Shown here one piece after another: positions 12,601 to 24,600 of a stretch of 64,000 nucleotides of DNA. The DNA is from Drosophila persimilis (taxonomy: Eukaryota; Arthropoda; Insecta; Diptera; Drosophilidae): positions 62,001 through 126,000 of the forward strand of contig NW_020825327.1 of assembly GCF_003286085.1 (NCBI RefSeq), given 5' to 3'. Positions within the stretch are counted from its first letter, which is position 1. Each line of letters opens with the position of its first letter. The translations under genes and the position numbers were made by a program. A model generated the notes under the pieces. The model saw only the letters and a program-made list of their open reading frames with translations, did not search any database and had not been told where the DNA came from.

Positions 12601-15600
12601 CTCGTTTGTACGTCCTATTTTGGAGTATTGTTCTTGTGTGTGGAGCCCGCAGTATAAAGAGCAGCAGGTTTTTATTGAATCCGTGCAAAAGCAATTTTTA
12701 ATTTTTGCCCTTCGTAACTTTAACTGGGATTCGGGTAGAATCTTGCCACCCTACCGGTCAAGGCTAAATCTTATTGACCTGCCGTTGTTACACCTTTGTA
12801 ACATTAACTGGGACTCCGGTAGAATATTGCCACCCTACCGGTCTATGCTAAATCTTATTGTCCTGCCGTCGTTGCACCATCGCAGAATATCGCAGAACAC
12901 CATCGCGTTATGTTCGTGCACAAGCTCCTTCTCGGGATTGTTGACTCCCAAACTCTGTTGGGTCAGATTGACTTGGCCGTCCCATCTAGACCTACCCGCA
13001 CTTTTAGGCCAATGCGTTTACCCATATGTAGGTCAAATTATGCCGAAGATGAACCTTTTAGGGTTATATGCCATAATTATAACTCCCTCTGTCCTTCCTT
13101 ATCCCCTGAACTGTCCCTTAGACTAATTGCATGTAATATTTATAAATACTTAAATTCAACTAACTTTTATTGTGTTACCGAACTTTCCAGTAGCAGATAA
13201 TTTTTAAGATTTGTACATTCCTATTTTTACACAGTTTAACTGTCTATAGTTTAACTCTAAACATTAAACATTAAGTCATCTATGTATTTCTGTTTTCACA
13301 AATTTTTCAGAACATTTTTGTGAAGGTGAAAACTAAAGCCTGCCTGAAAATTATGTTAGCTAAAACATAAAAATTTGGCGAATTTGTATTCTCTACTAGC
13401 TGACCTGGCAGACGTTGTTCTGCCACGCAACTGAAAATTGGTCTTAATTAAATGTGGTTAATTTATAGCGAACAATTTTAGATGACCCGGTGCAATGTTT
13501 TCCGCCTTAGAAGCAATAAATAAGCAGAGTTTTTATTTTATCATGTTTATTTTAGTATTTTAACGATTGTTTGAGAGATTTATTTTTTTTTCTTTAATCA
13601 TACTCATAGTGATACACAATTTTTTTTTTTTTATCAGGCGCAAAAACAAAAAACGCCCATGGTCTTCCAACTGTTGGGATCATCAGAATACTGGGAATTA
13701 TAACTTCCTCACCTTCGAATTCTCCTTTGAGTGTCGTGGCGTAAATTTAATTGATCATCAATTTTCTTACCACCAAACGCGTGCCGTTGCATAATTTTGA
13801 TTGGTTTATTTTTCGAAAAATGATTGAATGATTGAACCTTTATGCTCAAATTGTGCGGTGATAATCCTGGGACATCCAAGGAGTTTAAAAATTCAGTTGG
13901 ATAGTTAGTTGCTTCATCTTCAATTTTAACACAGTCAATAGATTTGAATGAATACATTGTTCCAATGATCTCGCTCTGAATTAAGGAATGTGCCGAAAAG
14001 AAACTGCACACTTTGTTTTTCTTATAACTTCGATGTTTTCGTTCCGATTTCAATTTTTATTTTTTTTAATTTTAGAGAAAAACATTAACTTTCAATTTTG
14101 TTAAATAATTTAAAAAAATGTCTAGCCTCTTATTTTTGATCGAATTTTTTGCTTAACACCGCTCATTAAGTTCTGCACACACTCTTTGGTAATCCTACGG
14201 GGCGCACGCATCCAGTTTTTTTTCATATCTTCCATGTTTTCGGAGAGACTACCATCCTTCTTTAAATTTCTTTTAACTAATGCCCAATATCGCTCTATTG
14301 GCCGGAGCTCTGGGCAATTTGGTGCGTTCTCCTCTTTTGACACGAAATTGATGCCTTTTGAGTCAAGCAGCGCTAACGTTGAGCGGGCATAATGCGCGGA
14401 CGCCAGATCTGGCCAAAATATTCTTGACACATTGTGTTTTTCATAAAAAGGTATAAGACGCTTTTTCAAACACTCCTTCATGTACACATCGGCGTTGATT
14501 GTCTCCTTTGTGAAAAAAGCACTGCTTCTTAGGCCACAGGTGCAAATGGTCTGCCATATTAGCACTTTCTCCCCAAATTTATCGACTTGAATTGTTGACA
14601 CCGACTCGTCAACAGTTCCACCTTTAACTTTTGTATAAAACTGAGGGCCGGGTAAAGTTTTCGAGTCCAATTTGACATAAGTTTCGTCGTCCATAATAAC
14701 GCATTGAACTGCATCATTGAGCAAGCGATCATAAAGCTTTCGCACTCTCGTTTTGCCGACTTCTACTTGTCGCAGACTTTTTTTGGAACTTTTTGTTTTT
14801 TGTATGTTTTTAAATTATGGCGTTGCTTTTTTTTTTAACCATGCTCATACTTGTTCGCGCTTTTTTTGCCAATTCTCGAACGGACATCGTGTTATGTTTG
14901 TGGATTAAGGCTAATACTTTTTTATCAATATTTTGATCCCTTGGACCCTTTTTTCTCACAGTTTTTGGTAAATCTTTTAAAGAACATGTCTCTCCAAACT
15001 TAATTATAATATTTTTAGCACTATTAACACTAACTTTGTAGCGTTTAGCTAATTGTCTGTAAGACACACCTTTTTCTGTGCAATAATTGTGCAAAATTTT
15101 TTTGCGAACTTACTCTTTAAATCGAGGCATCCTTGAAACTGATAAGCGAATAGTGAAAAATGAACATGCAAACAAGGCCGAATTTCTCAAGCTTTCTAAC
15201 GGTGCATCGAACGGCATGATCGAAAGCTCGCACTGCGAGAAATTGACGATTGTAAGTGTGCAGTTTCTTTTCGGCACATTCCTTACTTAGTTAGGGTCAT
15301 CTCACTCAGCAATTTATTATATTTGTAGTTGGAAATTATATTTAGTCGACAGATATTCGACCATTACCGATAGTCAGCAATTGCTCTGAGAAATCTTCAG
15401 CAGATGTATCACTTTCCAATGCAACTCTCATGTTCGTTGTCAGCTGAAGTTTCTTCACATAGCGTCATAGATTCGCGTTTATTTCGTTGGTAGGCGATGA
15501 CCTTGGAATTATTAGCCAAACACTGCGGAAATCGCCAATGTTCGGTTAAGTGCTTCTAATGCACGCTTATGTGCCATTGTGAATTCGTCCCAGATGAAGA

Positions 15601-18600
15601 TTTTTGGTGCTGGCAAAACTTTGACCACTGCGGTGTTTTTTGCAGTATTACATATATGTACATATAGATTTAACGGTAATTTGAATGCTGAATGAGCTGT
15701 ACGGTATCCTTCTAACAATGTGGCTGCTATTCCAAAAAAAAACAATATTGGATGACGTTTAGTTTAGAGGAGTTTGCCCACTTTCTTTTGATATGTCAGG
15801 TTAAAATTTTCGTCAAAATTTGGCTTTGATTTTGTTGCAGCTCATTAAGTCTTCAGTTGCAAACTACCCCAAGTGCCGTTTTGTCCATTCTATTATGGTG
15901 GATACTGGGCCAAGTCGACGATTTATGCGGTAACCGTCAGGACCTATGAAAATTTTCGATGTCGATACATTAGCGAAGCTATTCCAGTTTTTATGCCGGC
16001 TAATTTCATTCTTTTCTCCCTCCCATTTTCTTCCTCAGAAAATGATTTATCATGTGGCATTTTTAACTAAAATGCAATTTTTTTTAAAATTGTTATTGCT
16101 TTGAAGCAATAATGAGTGCTTACGTACAGAATCAATCAGCTTGTCACTTTTACTGAAAAGATGCTAACACTGCGACTCTCAAAACATGAATAAACATGAT
16201 TGCACATATATCTATTTTCTACATAGAACATCTTGGCCAAAATATAAATTGGCTGCACTTACATTTTGAATTAGATAAGGCGGGAAACAGCTGTTATTAC
16301 CCCGCTGATCTGTTAAGTGCATGTTACGCGAACCGTCTTTGCTGTTACCCGCACATTTGTGCTGTTATGCGCAAAAATGTATTTATTGCCACTGCACACT
16401 GGGCGGAATTCCCAAATTAGTCGCACAAAGTCGAATAAAGCAGATATCGAGCTGAAACTTGGTATATTTAATAAATATAGCACTCTAAATATTTAAACAA
16501 AATTTTAAGTTCATTTGACAACGCCTACCCCAGTAGCCCATATATGCTAATAAGGCGTATACGTGATAACAAATGAAAGTCATGAGAGCTATAAATAAAG
16601 TACATACTACAATTTTAAGGGAATTTTGATGTAATAGTGGTAAATATAAAAATATAAAACAAATTTTTTGATAAACAATTCTTATTTTGATCAAATTCTT
16701 ACTTAATGCCAGTTTCTATGTTAATTTATTCTACTATTTAACTATTTATAACAATTTATGTTAAATTTAGCATTTAGTTGTTTTGTACAGCTAATTCAAG
16801 CGAATATGGATTTATATCGTCTATTTCCGACTCATCCGAGTCATAATCAAAACTGAAATCATTAGTTAAACGCTGAATATTTTTTGGAAAATGATAATGC
16901 GGTGTTTCTAAAAGCTCAATGACATCTTGCGGAACGATTTTTTTTATGTCGAGCTGCTCTTTTTTTAATGGATATACCATATATGTATATATATGGGCAA
17001 ATTTATATTTATGTATCAATAAGTCATCTATATTTTTCCCTTCGCAATTAACATTTTTTTTTGCTGTATAAAAAGCCGTTTACTTTTCAATTCGTCGAGG
17101 AAAATGTTTTCGGTTTGAAAACGAAGAAATCTTCCGAAATGTGTAATTGACGTGAATTCAAAAGTCAATCGGAAAAGTTTTGTGAAAGTGAAAACCGGAG
17201 CCTGGCTGAATATACAGTAGAGTCCGGCTATAACGACTCTGCTTATAGCGTCCGTCCGGTCATAGCGACGAAAATTCGATGACTTGGTTGGTCCCTATAC
17301 AAATTTATATGAAAGGGCCTTAGTACGTCTCCGCTTTTAGCGAAAAACCGCTTATACCGACGATATTTTTCACTATTCAACCGGGTATTGCGACGTGCCG
17401 AAAACAAATACTGCGAAAAAATGCCAAAAAAAATTAAAAATTAAGCGACGCTGTTAGAAATGTATGTATTTATCAATTATCGGCACCGATTTCAAAGGAA
17501 GAACTGGATGAATATGCTCTTATTGACAATGATTTTGCGATTTAAGGCTGCAGAAATTTTTAATAGATTCCATTCAAATTTTAATGACGAGAGCTTAACG
17601 CACAGCATATCACGTTTAAATAATGCTGAGCGCGATTGTTTTTATATGTCATAAAGTACTGCTAAACAATCATGGATTACTGATTATTTAAAATAAGAAT
17701 TAAAAGAAAAACAACACATAGAAATTAATCTTTTTATATTATGAATTATTGTATATGCATACGAGTTTTTATGAAAAAAAAACATGTTATTGAATTAAAC
17801 TTGTTACATTTTTTTTTTTATTGAAAAATGAATTTGTTCTATTTAAAAACTTATTACGACCATGGCAACCATAAAATAAAGAAAAACAAATTTTTTTTTA
17901 TCCTTTCGGTTACAGCGTCTTCCGGGTATAACGACGTAAAATCGTCGGTCCCTTGAGTGTTGTTATAACCGGACCCTACTGTATATTATTATATCTGTTT
18001 CCATTTTTCCTTTTTATACCCGATACTCAAAATGAGTATTGGGGTATATTAGATTTGTGGTAAAAGTGGATGTGTGTAACGTCCAGAAGGAATCGTTTCC
18101 GACCCCATAAAGTATATATATTCTTGATCAGCATTAGTGTTGGGTAAACATTGCTCATTTTGGTGAACATGTTCACTTGTTCTTTTTTAGTAAGTGAGTC
18201 AACTCACTCATATTGCTCACTTGCTCTCTTAGATTGCTCAGTTACTCACTTGTTCACTTGCTCAGTTGTTCACTTGCTCAGTTGCTTACTTGCTCAGTTG
18301 CTGACTTGCTCAGTTGTTCACTATTCATGCACAGAACCCTAAGCACCACAGACTTTTACACAAATAAAATACGTTACATTTCAATATTAATCAAACATTT
18401 ATAACTAAAAAGAAAAAAAAGTATATATAACAAAAAAACAAACTTTTTATTTCCTTTCATAGGAATTCTTATACTAACATAAAAATAGGGAGATCCTTTC
18501 ATAGGAATTCTTATACTAACTTAAAAATAAGGAGATCCTTTCATAGGAATTCTTATACTAACTTAAAAAAAAGGAGATCCTTTCATAGGAATTCTTATAC

Positions 18601-21600
18601 TTTTCGTTTTCTTCATTTTAGCGCTATAAGAGAAAAAATGTTAATCAAGCAAACAAGCAATCGAGTACAAATTAGGTTGTACTCACTTCCGATTTACATG
18701 TTGTTATGCAAAAAAATTAAATTTTCAACGGTTGTTGACTTTAAAAGGGAGCGCCTTTTACGTATAGTTTCGCCTGCACTTGAAAATATGCGCTCGCATG
18801 GCACTGAGGTGGCGACTAAGCAGAGGCGCTTCAGTATATAGTTATAAAGTAGCGGGTATTGCGCTTTCCGCTGATTCCACCATACCAATGGATCATCTTT
18901 TCGGCTGATGTACTCCTCAGCCAGGTACTTATCCATTTCTCTTTTGGATGATGCCGTATTGTTGGTGGGTTGGCTTACTTGCTGAAAAGTGGTGTCAAAT
19001 TCAGCCCATATTGTGTCCTCTTCTTGTTTTTTGTTGCTTATAGCTTCTTGTGGAGGTTCAGGGAGTGACCGTATTGTTTGAGCCAATTTTTTGTTGATAT
19101 CCGCTACTGACTTTTTAAAGGCCTCCGCAGATTTAAATGCGCGTCCTTTGAACCTGGGATCCAGAACAGTGCTCTCCGCATACAAAATATTTGCCTCGAT
19201 ATCGTTAAGCCTGCCGTCCATCTCGTTTATGATTTCATTGATTACTTCGGCAACTAGGTTATTTTTAACTGTTGGATATATTTGAGCCATTGTTCTTTGA
19301 AGTAATCCAATCAAAGCAATTATTTTTGACAATGTTACGTTTTTTTCAGCTGAAGAGATTTCTCTGTAACTTCATAAAATGGCTTTAATACGGGAAGCAC
19401 TCCATCAATGACATCCCATTCTTCTGGTGACAAAATTAAATCTGTCCTTGTTGACAGAGCTGCCACGACTGCCTCCTTCAGGATAGACAGCCGTTCAAAC
19501 ATTTTGTACGTTGAGTTCCAACGTGTTGGCACATCCTGTGTTAGTTTGAGGTCAGCCAACTTAAGCAGCGCTTGCATATCTTTAAGCTTTTTTAAGCCTG
19601 ATGAGCTGCGATGAAAATATTCGCTTATAGCTTTAGCTTTTCTGCGCACACTGCTCATTTTATCTAGAGCTTTTTGGACAATTAGATTTAGGGTATGAGC
19701 AAAACACCGTATATGACTCCAATTGCCGGTTCTAATAGCAAGAGCAATGTTGTGTGCATTATCGGATGCTATTGCTGCGACTTTGTTTTTGAGATCCCAT
19801 TCATTCACAATTTTTTCCAAAAAGCTGCACAGATTCGCAGCAGTGTGCGACGCTTCAAAGGCCTGACAAGCAATTGTATAGGAGGTCAGCATCGTTGATT
19901 CCTCATCGATAAAATGTACTGTGACAGCCAGATAACTTTCGTTGGTTATAGATGTCCAACCGTCTGTAGTTAAGCACACCGCTGTGGCCGCACGTAGTTC
20001 TTCTATTATCGTCCCAGTGTACTCGTCACGAATTTTGGGAATCAAGGAGCTGGTTAATGTTTTCCTCGTCGGAAGCTTATAGTTTGGGGAGTGCGACACA
20101 TCTTGAATAAATTTTTTAAATTCTGGTTCTTCGACCAAGCGCAAGGCGTGATGACCCTTGGCGATCATCCGTACAAGTTGCAGATCAATCTGCTGCGCTT
20201 CGCTCGCTGGTACAGGCCTTTCAGCAAAGCTTGTTATTTTTGGTTGCGCACTTTGCACAGCGATCGGGCCATCGGTGTTTTGCCGGATAACGGGCTCCAC
20301 AGACGCCGGGTGCTTGCTCTTTAAATGGCGGCTTAAGTTGCTTTGAGATTTGCAACTCAAAATAGATTTGCAATACTTGCACTTGGCTTCCAGGCGTCCA
20401 ACTTCCTCGAAATGGTTCCAAATCTCACTATACTTCCGAATAAGCGACAGTGAATTTTTCAAAAGTCTAAACAGCTTTGCCCGTAATATAAAAAGTGTGA
20501 AGTAAACGCAAATATGAGCAAAGCTGCCAGATCGCAAAATGCCCTTTGAGGAGCAAAATTGCGCAAAAAGTGAGTAGAGAACAAGTGAGTAAAAATGAAC
20601 AAGTGAGTAAAAATGAACAAGTGAACAACAAAGAACAAGTGATCAAAAAAGACCAAGTGAACAACAAAGAACAAGTGAACAAAAAAGAACAACTTGGAAG
20701 GAACATGTTCAGTTGCTCACTTAAGTGAACAACTCTTTTTTGTTCACTCACTCATGAGCAACACAACACTAATCAGCATCAATAGCCGAGTCGATTATGT
20801 CTGTCCGTCTGTCCGTCCCCTTCAGCGCCTAGTGCTCAAAGACTATAAGAGCTAGAGCAACGATGTCTTGGATCCAGACTTCTGTGATATGTCACTGCTA
20901 CAAAAATATTCAAAACTTTGCCCCGCCCACTTCCGCCCCCACAAAGGGCGAAAATCTGTGGCATCCACAATTTCGACGATACGAGAAAACTAAAAACGCA
21001 GAATCGTAGAAGATGACTATATCTTCCAGAGTGCAAAATCAGAACCACATCGTATAATTATTATAGCCAGAATCACGGAAACAATTTTACTCTTTCTCGC
21101 TCTGTCTCACTCTAACACACAGGTTTCACGGTCGGTTTTGCCAATTGCAAAATATGAGTTCAAGGATCTCAGAACCCATAAGAGCTAGAGCAACCAAATT
21201 TGGTATCCACACTCCTGTAATATCGGACCTTGACCGTTTTGTGTCAAAATTTCGCCACACCCCCTTCCGCCCCCGCAAAGGACGAAAATCTGGGGCAACC
21301 ACAAATCTCAGAGACTATTAAGTCTAGAGTAACCAAATTTGGTATCCGCACTTCTGTTAGATCTCACTATAAAACGTATATCTCAGAATTTCGCCCCACC
21401 CCCATCCGCCCCCACAAAGGACGAAAATCTGTTGCAGCCACAATATTGCAGATTCGAGAAAACTAAAAACGCAGAATCATAGAGAATAACCATATCTATC
21501 CGGTTGTTGAATTTGGATCAGATCAGATCATTTTTATAGCCAAAAGGAACAAATCAATTTGCACTGGCTACGCAGCGCCCGACGTCACGCTCAGACTGAT

Positions 21601-24600
21601 TTTCTGTCTCTCTCGCACGCATTCTTTGTCGTGTCGTTTAATATTAGCGGCGTCTGCCGGAGGAGAGCCATACTGACTTAGTAGCAACTCACAACGTTCC
21701 CCCTCGTTTTTTATTATTTTTTATTTACATTTGTCTATTTTTTTCTATTCTCACCAACAATTGTTTCATTTCGCTTCCTTCCGATAGGGGGCGCAAACTG
21801 CAGCAGGAAGAGTGTGTGAGAGAGAGAGAAAGCGCGTGGCTACGCTATCGTAGCTACTGAAATTGGAGAAACTCGTGGAAAAATCTTAAAACTAACTTGA
21901 TTAAGTGTGATATCAATGCAGTCTGGATTCAAAATTGGGTTGCTGTAGTCTCTGAGAACTAGGCGTCAAACAAGAAGGACGAACGGACAGACAGACATTC
22001 TTTTGTCGCCTCGGCTATTTATTACAATTTATACTTTGAGGTAGTAAACGCTTCCTTCTGGGCGTTACACACATCCACCTTCGCCAAAAATTGAATACAC
22101 TTCAATACTCGTTAATATTTAATCCAATTTGTTTTCTCGACATTCGCGTGTAATCCAGTCTCGCTTTGGGATGCTTCTAAAATTAAATTTATTTTTTGAG
22201 AACCGATCTAAACAAAAATTGTGAAATGAAAGTATGCTTCTTGCTTCAATGACGAAATCTGAAGGGACCAATAAGGCTACCAAAATCGGGCAGTTTTATG
22301 GAGTCAAAAGCTCATCAGCAAGTATTCAACTCAATTTCTTTGAATGAGGATGATCAAGGATTTAATGATATGAGGAAAATCGATCAATATCATTGAAGCA
22401 TTTGAGCAAAAGGGTTTCTATGAAAATTACGAAGTTCCAAGCAAGTCTGTGTACTATATTTATGCTCAAATCGGTGTTTTCAAAAATTAGTGTTAAGACT
22501 TTAAAAGAAAAGTCTAGACATTTGCGAGTTGAGTTGTAAATTCAAACTAAATTTTATTCTTAAAATCAGAGCCTCATATGTGATTTGACAATGAGGTAGG
22601 AGGTACAATTTGGTAGTCTATAATTATCGTTAGACCTACGCAGAGGATACACTTCACTGGGGGCGTCTATTTGAGTACATGCTTACATTAGTTTTATTTT
22701 AGGACCGCATTTGTTAAGTGTTTTCTCCACTTGTGTTTTGTTGTCGTATTAATGGGTTACAGATCTCTGTTTACACCAGTGCAGTCATAACTTGTCTACT
22801 TTATGTGATTTCTTTAGAGTTCGGTGTGGTTACATGAGTGAATGGGTACAATAATCTATTTATGTTTAAACATTCTGCAAGGGTCCAAAAGTGGCATTGT
22901 ATTGACGATAATATGTTCATGTTTGAACAAATAGTTTGCTTGCTATTAAACTAATTTATTTCGAAAAATGGATTAACCGCTGATCTGTGCCAATCTGTAT
23001 GGCCAATCAATATATCCATGTTAATCTGTACGTTCGTTCCGGTGAGCGCTTAGATTTCTGAGACTATAGGACTATAGGAGAAACTGTGGCAACCAATTTT
23101 GAAGACACGAGAAAACTAAAAACGCAGAATCATAGAGAATCTAGAGACACCATATCTAAACCAGAGTGCCGAATGTGGATCATTATCATTATATTACTTT
23201 TTTATTATATTATAATTGGACTATTATCATTATAGCCCGAAGAAATAATGAAACTGCAGTAGTTACGCCTTCCACGCGCTTACTCATTCCCCGTCTTTCA
23301 CACACCCGTCATCGTGTAGTGAGCGCGCTGGTCTATTATACAATTATAGCCATTTACAATAGCCGAAATGGCATATCATATTACTTATGTACATAAAAAC
23401 TTAAGCTATTGCTTTGTATCTTTAATTTAACACCATTAATAGCAAACCATCATTAGAACTTCGAAAAAATTGTTAGTAAAACTAGGTGTAAGTAAAATTT
23501 GTAGATCAAGACGGATTTTTACGCCGACAGCGAATGACACTTTGACTAGAGTTTTCTTAAAACGTTGTGAGTTGCTGCGGACACCGCAACTCTACATTTA
23601 TACCCGATACTTAGTCAGTATGGCTGTCCTCCGGCAGACGCCGCTGATATTGAACGACACGCCACAGAGTGCGTGCGAGAGAGACAGAAAATCAGTCTGC
23701 GCGTGACGTCGGGCGCTGCGTAGCCACTGCAAATTGATTTTTTCCTTTTGGCTATAAAAATTATGATCTGATCCAGATTCAGCAGTCTGATAGATATGGT
23801 CATTATCTATGATTCTGCATTTTTAGTTTTCTCGTATCCTCAATATTGTGGATGCAACAGATTTTCGTTCTTTGTGGGTGTTTTTCAATACAAAACGGCC
23901 AATGTACGATGTCACAGGAGTGTGGATACCAAATTTGGTTGCTCTGGCTCTTATAGGTTCTGAGATCCTTGAACTCATATTTTGCAATTGTCAAAACCGA
24001 CCATGATACCTTTGTGTTAGAGAGAGACAGAGCGAGAAAGAATGAAATTGTTTTCTTGATTCTGGCTATAATGATTATACGATCTGGTTCCGATTTTGCA
24101 CTCTGGAAGATATAATTATACTCTACGATTCTGCGCTTTCAGTTTTTTCGTATCTCTGAATTTGTGGATGCCACAGATTTTCGCCCTTTGTGGGGGTGGA
24201 AGTGGGCGGGGCAAAGTTTTGAAATATACTTGTAGCAGTGACATATCACAGAAGTCCGGAGATAAAACGTCGTTGCTCTAGCTCTTATAGTCTTTGAGCA
24301 CTAGGCGCTGATAGGGACGGACAGATGGACAGACGGACGGACGGACAGACAGACAGGGCTCAGTCGACTCGGCTATTGATGCTGATCAAGAAAATATGTA
24401 TATACTTTATGAGGTCGGAAACGATTTCTTCTGGACGTTACACACATCGATTTTCATCACAAATCTAATATACCCCAATACTCATTTTGAGTATCGGGTA
24501 TAAAAAGTAAAATCTTAATTATGCTGATGAATTTCAATCAGGAATTCAATAATCATTGAAAACACTTTACTACAACAAGAGTTTTTAGAACCAACAGAGA

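Larger units (their letters stand above)
10600..13290 (+). mobile_element. Jockey/LOA-type LINE, internally deleted
   Basis: It has a pyrimidine-rich 5' leader (from about 10600), a complete ORF1, an ORF2 that overlaps ORF1 by TGATG, and an AT-rich 3' UTR fading out near 13290. ORF2 jumps from the endonuclease straight to the end of the reverse transcriptase, so most of the polymerase is missing. Exact ends and target duplication were not resolved. Confidence 0.75.
13396..15780 (-). mobile_element. Helitron remnant with canonical 3' end, split by a DD37E insertion
   Basis: Read on the minus strand, the 3' terminus ends GGCAGA-loop-TCTGCC (a hairpin), then 11 nt ending CTAG at 13396-13399, followed by T. 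This is the textbook Helitron 3' end. Upstream are pieces of the PIF1-like helicase of the Rep/Hel protein. The 5' end was not found. A DD37E element occupies 13984-15283 within it. Sequence related to its left flank (GTGAAAxCxxxAGCCTGxCTGAA) recurs at 17183-17207. Confidence 0.75.
18135..20771 (-). mobile_element. hAT transposon with perfect 8-bp target duplication
   Basis: The 2637-bp element is flanked by ATCAGCAT at 18127-18134 and 20772-20779. The terminal inverted repeats are short, TAGTGTTG...CAACACTA. Both subterminal regions are dense arrays of a GTTCACTTGCTCA-type motif in opposite orientation (18150-18345 left; 20575-20760 right), the usual transposase-binding arrangement of hAT elements. 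It carries an almost complete transposase on the minus strand. Confidence 0.95.
18014..21710 (+). mobile_element. DINE-1-like element split by a hAT insertion
   Basis: The head is 18014-18134 (TATACCCGATACTCAAAATG onward) and the body resumes at 20772, running to CCCCTCGTTTT near 21710. Across the break the family sequence CTTGATCAGCATCAATAGCC is restored once the hAT and one ATCAGCAT copy are removed. The 3' end lacks the segment with the inner AGTATCGGGTATA and the left arm of the hairpin (GACTTAG joined directly to TAGCAACTC). Confidence 0.9.

Noticed and set aside
18150-18345. Regularly spaced repeats resembling a CRISPR array
   Set aside because: They are short GTTCACTTGCTCA motifs mirrored at the other end of the same hAT element, without spacers or cas genes, in a eukaryotic genome.
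20467-20751. Hydrophobic 94-codon ORF that looks like a membrane protein
   Set aside because: It is a translation of the subterminal repeat array of the hAT element.
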